This document shows positions 26,671 through 36,739 of a stretch of DNA of 64,000 nt, piece after piece. How positions within the stretch are numbered: the stretch's first letter is position 1; every line of letters begins with the position of its first letter. This DNA comes from Eudorina sp. 2006-703-Eu-15 (Eukaryota > Chlorophyta > Chlorophyceae > Chlamydomonadales > Volvocaceae). Below the pieces are notes generated by a model that had not been told where the DNA came from, made no database searches, and worked only from the letters and a program-made list of their open reading frames with translations. The stretch is from NCBI GenBank assembly GCA_003117195.1, contig BDSI01000077.1:7501-71500 (forward strand), read 5' to 3'. The position numbers were made by a program, and so were the translations under genes.

Positions 26671-29498
26671 TTATGTGTTGCACCAGGTTGCACGCTCGTC
26701 AGTCTCCGATAAAACACTCAGCCGGAATTTGATAATTAATTAATTCTATTTTAACTGGATTGCTTTATAAGTTTTTCGCAGTCGTGCGCTGCTCGTACGC
26801 TACTGCCACGCGCCGTGCTCTTTTGCCGCTCGATGTGCAGGTGCGAACTGCAAATGGTTCAGGTGAAGATAACACTAAATAACATAAGCAACCATGATCG
26901 GTCGTGCAAGTTACGTAGCAGCGTGTTTCTAAACCCTGCCGCATGATAAACGGCATGGTCCTCGTAATACATGATCTTCGGTTGAAAAAAACTCTTCATA
27001 ATTGAGGCTGAATCCTGTTATTCTAATTGCAATTGAAGATATCTGGTTTTAGGCAACCCTGCCAACCAGCGGTTTCATACACAGGTTGGGACGTTGGCTG
27101 AAAGCCTTCTGGGTTGTGCCTCGGAAGGCGGGCCTCGTGCCGCGCACTCATGCGTAATGTGCGTAGGCTGCTCGAGGGTTGCCAAACACGACGCCGTGGC
27201 GCGCTGCAAACGGGTCCCCCCCCTTGTCCCCCATGTGCTCTTTCTTGGTGCTGCTCTGAACAGTCTGGTCGCCAGAATTACCCATCCTTGGCCTCCGACA
27301 GCCTCCCCGTGTGGTGTGATCCCGGTGCGACGCGCTGCAACCAAGCAGCCAAACCCGCTGAGTCGCGAACAATAAACTGCCTTCCATTTTAAAAGTACCT
27401 TCCGCAGCTTCTTTTTGAAAACGTCGTGCCCGCCCTTCCGGGCAACTCTCCCCGACCGGAACCCAAACGCTAGCGGCCGGTCCTGTTGGTCAGGGTCCTG
27501 TTGTCAACCCCCAAACTCTACCGCCAACGCATGCAGGCAAAATGCACGAATCAGCGGAAGCGTCATAAATTGAAGTCGTGCTGTGGATTGCCGGCCGTTG
27601 GGACGCAAGAGGACGCAGCGAGCAACCGGCGTCAGCGCTTCCGCCTGAGCTATATATAGGTTGAGAAAAGCCTGCGCAGGCCGGATCCCAACCCGCCGGC
27701 AACCCGCCCGCGAACGAACACGAACACGCAGCGTGGCGGTGCCCCGCCCAGCCGGCACCTTGAATTCACCAGGGTGCTTGTCCCGGTGGTCCAAATCACC
27801 CTTGTCCCCACCTTGTTCCCACCACCTTGTCCCCACCACCCGTGTCCCCACCACCAGCTCCGTGTCCCGGCTGCCGCCACCCTGTCCAGGTCGCCGCCAC
27901 ATCTCAAGCTCGGGAAGTAGACGCGATCATCCATATGGACAACGGACTCTGATTAGAGTTCCAGGGCTCAAATCGCTACCATGGCAACGAAGGCGACCAG
28001 GCCGCCCACCCGTCCCTCCATCTCCCCGCCACACCCTCACGGCCACCATACCGCCGCCTCACAGCCTCCTCCATCCCGATAATGCCCCTTCCCCCCTACA
28101 GCCCCTTGTCCGGCCTGGGCGCGTTCCATTCCGCGGCCACTTCGGTGGGTGATACAGTCCACGGCCGCTTCAGTGCGTGATGCGCGAGCCACCCTCCCGC
28201 ACTGCCATGTACGTATCGACGCGTGGCGTTCCACGCCGGCGTTCTCACGGCGGCTCAAACCCCCGCGGGGCCCCCTCCCCCTCAAACCGCGGGGCCCCGC
28301 GGGGCCCCCTCCCCGTCCGCCTCCGGCACTTGTGCATCGTCCGTGTTCGGACAGCGCTGGCTGCCAGCGAGTGAAGCAGAACCAAGGGAATCCGAGGGCC
28401 GGTGTAGTATGTATGTAGGAAGGAAGGCCGCTGCAACACGCTCGACAACGCCTCCACACGCCGCGTGTTCGTCAGCCTGACCTCACCTGCGCTCCGCATT
28501 GCCAACACCCGCCACGTCAAACAAACCCTAGGGTCTATGAAGCCCACTGTCGCGCGTCCGAGTACTGCTGCTGCAGCCGTTGGGGGAAGCCGCCGCTGCG
28601 GGGTCGTGACCAGGTAAAGAGACGATCCCCCGGGGGACATGTGCCTCTTGTTAATGGGTATCACACATCGGACCACAGGTGCTGGACCACGAGGACACGT
28701 CGCCTCCGCGAGCATCCGCACAAGACGACCCGCAGTACACTCGTGCCTGGCAGAGGCCACCACACCGCGTCGCAGCCGTACCGTACCGGCAGCGCGCAGG
28801 CAGCTCCGTCGCTGCGCAGGCCGGAGCTACCGGGGCAACCAACAGCCTCGAGTGCCGAAGCCCGGTGGAGTGCCCGCAGTCTACACGAGAGAGCGCCGTG
28901 CAGCATTCAGCTGCCATAGCCAACCCGATCCTACCCCATTCAAAGGTGGGGGCATTCGTCCGCCCGCACCCGCGCCTGGTCCGCGAGACAGGGAGTAGCG
29001 CCCCGGCAGATGGCGAGGAAGGGTAATGTTACCAACCAAGGGAGCGGAGCGGTGGGGGCAGGTGGCCGCTGCCCCCTAGAGGCGGCTCCGCCCGAGGCCC
29101 GCGCCGCCCGACGCTTGCTCTTCAACCGGTACCTTGAGGCTGTCCACCCTCACGAGCCATACTGAGCACCTTTGTGCACCTCCTCAATATGCATGGTTGC
29201 GTACGATAGGAGCGCAGCACAGCCGGGGTTGTGACCCTTGCGGCCCGCGCGCTTCAAGTCCGGAGCCTAGCGCCCCGGGAGCTTCCTACCCTCGCTGCCA
29301 TTGGAGACAAGCCAAGACGCGGGCGCGGCACTCCCGGGCCCGTCGCCACGACGAGACCTCCTCTGATGCGCGGCGCGTCCAAGACTCGCTTCACGCCCAA
29401 GTAGTGCTCTCGATGACGAGCGGCACCGCCAGTGTCCGCTGCCGCCACCGCTGCCACCTGTCCCACTGCCGCTGCTACCGCTGCTGCTACCGCTGCTG
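26671..29498. other. No gene resolved
   Basis: This lies between two minus-strand genes, so it should contain the F-box/ankyrin promoter at its left and the TAF9 3' UTR at its right. It has an AATTAATTAATT stretch near 26730, a TATATATA box near 27650, a CCACCACCTTGTCCC array at 27795-27865 and GC-rich open frames without known domains. Several minus-strand frames around 28250-28920 are long, but they show no motif and no matching splice chain. Confidence 0.4.
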
Positions 29499-29930
29499 CT
29501 ACCGCTGCTGCTGGTACTGGTGGGTTGGGTCGTACTGCCAGTTGGGCGCGGTGACCTGCTTGACATCTGGCGGAATCGGGAGGCCCGGCTTGACGGTAAT
29601 GTCGGGGAGCGGAACGTCGTTGTATAGCTTGGCTAGGTCGGCCACGCGGTCTTGCGGTGGCGGCTGCGCGTAGCTGGCGGTGCGGGACTGGATTGCCAGC
29701 GTGACGCCGTTCACGTCGACGTAACCTGCCCCCCTGCCGGCGTGCTCGCTGAATACCTCGGCGTCCAGCAGGATGTCGGTGGTGTACTTATACATGAAGT
29801 CCATGAGCTGGTTGACGACGCGGGGCTCGAAGTCATCGACACCCATCGACCGCAGCAGCTGGTGAATGGTAGCGACATCCTGTGGCTGAGAGTTATCGGC
29901 TGCCACACCGCCAGATCGCGTTGTGTCCAT
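29499..29930 (-). CDS. TAF9: TAF9, TFIID/SAGA histone-fold subunit
   Basis: A single exon of 143 aa with its ATG at 29930. TAF9 pairs with TAF6 through a histone fold and serves in TFIID and SAGA during RNA polymerase II initiation. Visible family features are ATIHQLLRSMGVDDFEPRVV (helix 1-loop), a long central helix (LMDFMYKYTTDILLDAEVFS), then EHAGR, VTLAIQSR and the diagnostic QPPPQDRVADLA and PLPDI....GLPIPP tail. The short C-terminus, without the long extension of animal TAF9, is usual in plants and algae. Its start is 380 bp from the divergent carrier gene, so the two probably share a promoter region. Confidence 0.93.
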   Translation of the reverse strand: MDTTRSGGVAADNSQPQDVATIHQLLRSMGVDDFEPRVVNQLMDFMYKYTTDILLDAEVFSEHAGRGAGYVDVNGVTLAIQSRTASYAQPPPQDRVADLAKLYNDVPLPDITVKPGLPIPPDVKQVTAPNWQYDPTHQYQQQR

Positions 29931-30310
29931 CGCGCCCAGGGGAGCAGCCGGCGCCAATAGGGCGCCCAACTGCCGGCCTTTGGAAGCCGTCAGCTAGGCG
30001 ATTTTGGGCATTGCTACACTATGATATACTATCATAGACAAATCTTCACGTCATGTGCAAGACGTCTGTATGCCGAGAAGGGTTTCATTCAATGAACAAC
30101 GTTTTGAACGATGTAACAGGCAGAATATGGAGTGAAGCAGAGAAATATCCAACGGCAAAAACTCTGAGAGATTGCTAGGCAACTTGAAACTGCAGCGTGA
30201 CAATATACTTCCTTTCTCCGTACATGGTCGCTCCAAAGAACGTTTTCCAAATACCCATGCCTGCTAGGAAATTGTTCGTTCTTCACTACATAGATTAAGA
30301 ATTTGGTAGG
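29931..30310. promoter_or_regulatory. Shared 380-bp divergent promoter region (TAF9 / peroxisomal carrier)
   Basis: The two ATGs point away from each other, so both core promoters must lie here or extend into the neighbouring 5' UTRs. The segment is AT-rich for the window. It carries a perfect small hairpin, CTATGATA-TAC-TATCATAG, at 30019-30037. No defined element was identified. Confidence 0.5.
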
Positions 30311-33300
30311 ATGGCCTCGGAAGCAGCTGTCGAGGCTGTGGGAGGGGCAGTCGGGAGTGTCATAAGCCTTGCGGCCACTTACCCTCTTGCGATTGTATCG
30401 ACATGGCAAGCCCTTGAACACTCCCAGGGCATGGAGCTTGCAACTGAGGAGTTGCGGCAGAAGTATGCCTGGTTGCCATCGCCGTTACGGGAGCTCGCTA
30501 TTGTGAGTCCAAAGACCGGTCTACCATATGTAAAGCATGCAATATGACTTCCGTGGGCGTTGTCTGTGGTCAATGCGAAGGGTTGCGTGTGGAGTGTGCA
30601 CAGTAATTTCAGTTTGCCAGCTCACATGTGTTTCCCAAATTCTCCACTCCGCTATTGGTTCCGCTTTTGTTCCTAACTAAATTTAAAAACATGATATCCT
30701 CGCAGTACTCGGAGTCGCGCGGCTGGCGCTCGCTGTTCGCTGGCTTGAAGCCGTGCTTGGCTGCGACCGCAATATCTCAGGCGGTGTACTTCTACTTGTA
30801 CTCGGCGCTGCGCCAGGCCATCGTGGTGCGTTACGGGTATTAATCTCCCTAGGTGATTCACATCATTGCTCGCCAACGGAAGTGCTATTCAGACACTGTA
30901 CAAACCCCTTCAACTATTTTCTCCGCACAACCCACCGTCACGTTGCGCCACACGCAGCTTCTGTCCATACCTTGTGACATCGAGGGGCTCAGATACGTGG
31001 TCCTCCGCCGCCTCTTCAACCGCTCCCTGCCTGTGTACGTCTGCGTGCTTTGTATGGTCCCTTGACAGGCCCACAAAAGAGCTACGGCGGCAGGACATGG
31101 CGTTCCGGTGGCAGCAGACAGCGGCAGCAGTCGGAATGAAGCCATCGGCGTAATGGGTTCGCTGGTAGTGGCGGGACTCGCAGGTTGCGGCAATGTGTTG
31201 GCCACCACACCCGTGTGGGTGGTGGCAACACAGATGCAGGCACTTCAGCGCCAGCCCACGGCGGAGCTGCGCAACCGTACGGCGTGGCAGATTACCGTGC
31301 AGCTGTACAAGGAGTCGGGCATCGCCGGGTTCTGGAAGGCAGGTCCCATCTGTGTGTCCGTCCGTCCGTCCGTCTGACTCTGCCCCTCCGGCGGGAGATT
31401 TTAGCGGTCAGAAGGGCTCCTTCCTTGTAGCCGCATCCAACATTGGCGTTCGAACAAATATTGGGAACGTTCTGGCGTTGAAGTTAGGGATCTGGGTTAC
31501 ACGCTCGACGTCGGCTGCAAATGCCAACTCTCCGCACCATGCCGCCTCCTAATCCCTGAAATTCCGCGCGCCCAACCGTCCGACCCCGACATCTGAACAC
31601 CGCCACCCGCCAGGGCGTCCTGCCAGGACTGGTCATGGTCGCCAACCCGACCCTGCAGTACATCCTGTACGAATGGCTGACGGCACAGCTGCTGCAGCTG
31701 CGGCGGCGGAGCCGAAGCCCCCCTGACGCCAAGGCTCCTGGGTGCGTCCTGCCGGCGTGGCAGCTTAAGCTTCCTGGGGAAGGACCGCAGTCCGCAGACC
31801 GCACAGCGGCCTCGGGATAAACGGCCACGGACCGCCTCGTGCTGCTGCAAGACATTGCCGTGGCTGCCTTGCCTGCGTGAGGAGGCACCCGGCGATAAGG
31901 CGGCTACTCACGGACGAGTACCGACCCATTCAGCACACGTGACCGGTTACTGTTACGTGGCCGGGACTTGCTAGACGCGGGTCGGGGGACCCACATCCGG
32001 CCTGCGCCCTGCCGGGTTTGGCCGCGATCCGAGCTTTTGCTTAGAGCCTGGCTTAAGACTGACGTGCCGTGGCGGGCAGTGGCTCGGACGCGACCCGGTA
32101 CCCAGATAATCCTCACTTCACTGCATGGGTGACCCTCTCCCGGTGCAAGGCTGTCTGGCCGCCGGTCGTGGGGGATCGAAGGGCCACGCTTATGGGCTCC
32201 AGGTCCGCTGTGGGATCCATTCGTCGGCCATCTGAGTGCTGCTGTGTTGCTTCATGTTTCTTATTACTATCAAGTGATTCTTGATTTCTTTATTATCAAG
32301 TAATTTCTTGTTTTGCTGTGGTGCGCATGCTTTGGTGCGCAGGAAGCCGGCGCCGCGGCTGAGCACGGGTGACGTCTTCCTGCTGACCGCCCTGGCGAAG
32401 CTGGGGGCGACGCTGGTGACGTATCCGATGCTGTTAATCAAGAGCCGTCTGCAGGTATGAGGTTGCAGCAGTGAGGCAGAGGACATTGGGGTGATCGGCT
32501 GGTCTGCGAAATGCAAGTCTGGGGGATGCCAGGCAGGCAGCCATGCGTTGTGATGAAAGCTCAGGAACTTCGGGGGATAACAGTAGTATACCCCTCATTA
32601 TACTGTTATCGATTTGGATCGGACATTTCGCGAGTTCTGGAGCGGCTGGAGTTCGCTTGATGTTCACGCGATGGTGGATTGCGTGGCCGTCTTTGATGGG
32701 CGACGAACTTAACACGGCAGCTTGATTCGTGGGTGCTAACGGGGACGTGGGTAACGGAACTGGGACGACATACTCGCGCCCGCTCGTTCGGTCGCACCGT
32801 TGCCATCAGATTCACACGCGCAACAGCCATACGTGCCGTACGTGCCGTACTCGTCGCGCAACAGCTTTACGTGCCGTACATGACATGCTCGTCGTACTTC
32901 CGCTCTGCAGGCTATGAACAGCACGACTGCGCAGGAGGCTCGGTACACGGGAGTGCTGGACGCCGTGTTTGCGATCATCCGGCGGGAAGGTGTGGCGGCA
33001 TTCTTCAAGGTGAGCGGGGCTCTTAGCCGCCCGTTGCTTGGCCGTCCGTTGCTTGGCCGATGGAGGGTCGTGGACTCGTGGCCATGGTTGCTGGTACTCA
33101 AGAGAGGATAGAATGTATCCCTGGAGTGCAAGGAAGAGAGTATGGTGGTCCGAGTGCGAGTGTGCCGGGTACCGCAGTGTTTGGCCTTCACGGGCCGGGT
33201 TACTAGCCTTCACGCCCGCACGGGGCTTACGGCCCGGTCCCCCGGGTGTAAGCGGACTTTCCCTTTGGCCTGGACCTTTGCAACGTGTCCGTTCTTGCCG

Positions 33301-33630
33301 CGCTGACTTGGTTTCTCCAACACTCAAAAAGCAGGGAACAGTCCGATAACTGCTCCCTTTCCCCGCTCCCCGCTGTGGGGCATTTCCACGCGTGTGCCTC
33401 ACCGTCGCCTCACCGTCGGCTCCATGTCGCGCCATGGCGGTGCCGGCGTGTATTGGTGCTTGGCAACACCGCAGGGCATGCGCCTCAAGATGCTCCAGAC
33501 GGTGCTCGCTGCGGCGCTCCTCATGTCCATCAAGGAACAGGTCTACCAGTCGACCAAGGCGGTCATGGGCAGCGTGGGCGCCATGGGGCCGGTGGCGGTG
33601 GCGGCGCAGGCCGAGGCGAACCGGGGGTGA
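30311..33630 (+). CDS. Peroxisomal NAD/nucleotide carrier (PXN/SLC25A17-type)
   Basis: Seven exons: 30311-30502, 30706-30825, 31069-31338, 31614-31741, 32343-32454, 32911-33009 and 33475-33630. They total 1077 nt (358 aa). This mitochondrial-carrier-family protein has three repeats, with signature regions ATYPLAIVSTWQ, TTPVWVVATQMQ and VTYPMLLIKSRLQ. The last two, with GWRSLFAGLKP, GIAGFWKG and KMLQTVLAAALL, match plant peroxisomal NAD carriers (PXN) and the PMP34/SLC25A17 group better than mitochondrial carriers. Known members exchange NAD, AMP and CoA-type molecules across the peroxisomal membrane; the exact substrate here is inferred. Intron 3 starts with GC: AAG|GCAGGT to CAG|GGCGTC restores the conserved FWKGVLP. 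A GT donor three bases later would need a different acceptor and would delete VLP. Confidence 0.9.
32576..32610. repeat. Small inverted repeat in carrier intron 5
   Basis: GATAACAGTA (32576-32585) and TACTGTTATC (32601-32610) form perfect 10-bp arms around 15 bp. Confidence 0.8.
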
Positions 33631-35415
33631 ACACGACGGGGGTGAGCACGACGGAGGTCAACACGGCGGGAGGCTGCCGCGGGGTTGCGTGCTCGAAGGA
33701 TTACGAGTCAGACACAGACCTGTGGGGGAGCCAGAGACGCAGATACTCGACACACCGAGAGTGAGAGCGGTGTGTGGTGCTGCGGGTGTGCGCGGATGCG
33801 CAGGCCGCCAGTTGTCCCATCGCGCATGAAAGCCCGCATCCTTGATTTGCAGGAAGGCCGGTTGCGGGACCAAGGGAGGACCGGCTTTGTGTTCGAGTGT
33901 CTTCGGACGTAGTAAGTCGCTGCGAAACCCTCGGTCAAGGCCTAGTTGGCGGAATCAAATCGGGGTCGGGCTGTGGGGAATTTGAGCGCATTGCTGAAGA
34001 CCCGTAACGTCCTGTGACCTGTGGGTATGTCGCCTCTCGTCCTGTCATCCGACTTCAGGTGTCGTGCTTACGGACTTTGGAGGGCCGCTCTAACTGCACT
34101 TACCGCGGTGTTCAAAAGTGAAATGCTTTGGGGCAACGGAATTGTTGTTCTCAACGTGCATGTTTTTCTTTGGTTGGGCTGCCTGTTTGGGTTTTTTCGG
34201 GCTGTGACGCAACGTACGCAGACGCATGAGGAGTGACCGTCCGGTTCAGTGAGGGGCACGTCACTATGCATGCGTGAAGGTTTTGAGCGGGGAGCACACG
34301 TGCTGTTGCCCCGGGCAAGGCAGAGGAGGCAGAAGTGGTGCGCGCTGCATGAAACCCACGGTGGCCGCAAGCAGAGGTTGAGAGCCAAGCGACGCAGTCC
34401 TATGGTGGCTGCTAACGGAACTGCGCGTGTTTCGGGCCAGCTCCTGTGTGTTGTCGGCGATAGGACAGGGTGGGTTGGAGCAGGGGCCTCTGAGCCTTTT
34501 GGCGACTAGTTTTGGAGGCGTCGTGTGCACGCACGTTATACATGCACGTTCGTGGGTAACTGCAACAAATCCTTGGATGGAAGCAACTTCCCTGTAGGGC
34601 AGTGCCGGTAGCCCAGAGGTTAGGTTACCTTGCGATTCTTGTGACGACTTTGGCATTGAGCAGGGCAGGACATGTGAACATTGATCGGACAAGGAACGGC
34701 CGAAGTTCGCAACAAGATGTGTGCCATGTGAAGGGACTGCCTGACGCTGGATGGCGCGAGAGATTTACACGCGCTGCGAAGCCCCTCGGGATAACCACTC
34801 ACTTCGCGCGTAGATCCTCACACCGCCAACTGAGGTGCAGGCCAACTCATGCATCATCAGTATTTATGCAGTCCAATGCGCATGCTACAGCCATACACAT
34901 GCCAGACACGGTTAGAGACGAAAAACTGCATAACGGCAACGAAACTACGAGTGCACTGGCGTCCTTTGCGGAGAACTGAAACCAACGCGACGCAGCAATA
35001 CCGCGGCATCGCAAATTGCCAAACTGCGATAATGCGCGTTAAACGGACCCAAATCGCCATGTCCGGCCGAGGCTGTTCTCGAATGATTGGTGTCCGCATG
35101 CCAATTAACAGCCAGATTAGAACCCCCTATAAAAGCCATATGGCTTTAAACAAACCATCCGGGCAGAGCTATTCTTCCAGCACCTCGGCGACGAGGTAAC
35201 AGGCCCAGAGCAGGACTCCTAACTGACTTTGCTGCTGTTCACTAAGTATACACGTGTGCTGACAGAAGGCACGCGAATGGAACCGAACCAACATACACAT
35301 GTCTGTGCCGGGCGCTGACGAGTGAATGCAGTCTCCTTCGCCTGTCCCCTGGTGGACTTGGTCTGGCGTCAACGGTGTCAACTGGGTGTTATTGTGCTCC
35401 ATGCCTGGTAGGTCT
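33631..35415. other. Intergenic between convergent genes
   Basis: The carrier gene ends at the left and the minus-strand unknown nuclear protein ends at the right, so both 3' UTRs lie here. TTACA near 34766 reads TGTAA for the minus-strand gene. Short frames occur, but none has recognisable content. Confidence 0.45.
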
Positions 35416-36713
35416 CTACTTCACCATCACGCACGCCCCCGTGGCCTTCAAGATGCGCGTCTCCTTGCTGTATACGAACTTAATGATGTCGTCACGGATG
35501 CACAGCGTGGCACCGTAGCGCAGACCCTGAAAGCGGTCCACAAGGGCAATGTCGTCAGATACCCGTGAACAAACAACCGAATGGGACACACGCATGTTCA
35601 CAATCCCTAGGAACGACAAAGTTCTTCGCCGGGCTACAGGCCATCGGGCTGGTGCTGCGCCGCGTACCCGGGCAGATGTCGCCAGCCAAGTGCCCCCCAT
35701 GTGCCCCGCGGCAACAGCAGGCCCTAATTAACCCATGCCCTGTAAAAAAGGGCAGTTCCTAGCCCCAACGAAGCAGGGGACATGCATCGAGCCATGATGT
35801 TGGCACGTTGACCCGTGTACCTACCTTGGTGATGGAGTAACCGAACATCGAGTACAGCTCGTCTCCCGAGGTAGTGACGGCCACTTGCTTGGGGCCCTTG
35901 TTAGCCTTGGCCATCAGTCTGGCGCCCAAGATGCCCTCCAGGTCAGCCATGGTCAGGTTGGGAATTTCAACGTTGATGCGGCAGGATCCGCCTACAGGGC
36001 CGCGGGATAAGGAACGCGAAAGCTGGGTATGATGTGGCAGCCTAAACTGCAGGTCAAGAACCAGTCCCACATAAAATGCAGCGCAGAGAGTGAAGGCAAG
36101 GGGTCTTGTGGTCGACGTAGCGGACGACGTTGAAACAAATGGACACAACCGCCGAGCCCTTTACCCTCCCGCCTACCCTTCAAGGATTTCTTGTACACCA
36201 TTTGCGCTGAAATGCTGGTTTGAGAGAGACTTGCGGAGTCTCTGGATCACAACCTCTTGCGCTTTGCCAGGCGTTTTGCCATCCTTGCCGCCTTCGCTCA
36301 CGCCGGACTTTCGCCGGGGAGCCGTATTTTCCTTCTGACGTTTCGGACTTGGTGAGCAGTCCTTAGGGTCATAATCGCTGTCGCCAGAGTCGTGAGCCTC
36401 AGCATCGTCGGAGTTGAAACTCTCATCCTCGCTTGCACCGCCCTCGTCGTCATTAACGTTGGCACGCTTCTAAATTATGACAAATTACAGCAGAAACGAA
36501 ACGTTGTACTGTTATGAGAATAAAGAGTTACATACATACATAGCCGACGTCTGACTCTTTCAAGTCAAACTCTCCCGCCCAAAAGACCGTTGGCCGTTGC
36601 AGCCGTTGCCTGTCTGCAACGGAACATCGGAATCTAATTTGCGTATTCGTCCGTCCCTGAAGGCGCTGAAGCCCCTCAACACCAGAGCACTTAAAATCAA
36701 TAGTTACCACCAT
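35416..36713 (-). CDS. Unknown protein with acidic, probably nuclear middle region
   Basis: Four exons in consistent phase: 36540-36713 (ATG 36713), 36177-36469, 35825-36041 and 35416-35526, giving 264 aa. The N-terminal part (VEGLQRLQGRTNTQIRFRCS, then FWAGEFDLKESDVGY) leads into an acidic Ser/Asp stretch (NDDEGGASEDESFNSDD...). A basic PKRQKENTAPRRK, a plausible nuclear signal, follows. The C-terminal part has a mixed alpha/beta look (IPNLTMADLEGILGARLM...GLRYGATLCIRDDIIKFVYS) and is probably a folded domain. I do not recognise either end. The third exon's acceptor (TTTAG|GCTGCC at 36041|36042) was chosen because it alone fits the upstream donor phase. The start codon is only 26 bp after the stop of the preceding gene. 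Confidence 0.6.
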
Positions 36714-36739
36714 TTCACAAAGCTCTTCACTGCCCTGAT

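Noticed and set aside
28245..28923. Several moderately long minus-strand frames
   Set aside because: No family motif, no phase-matched splice chain and equal openness on both strands.
34609..34690. tRNA A-box-like TAGCCCAGAGGTTAGG
   Set aside because: No matching B box or cloverleaf within a tRNA length.
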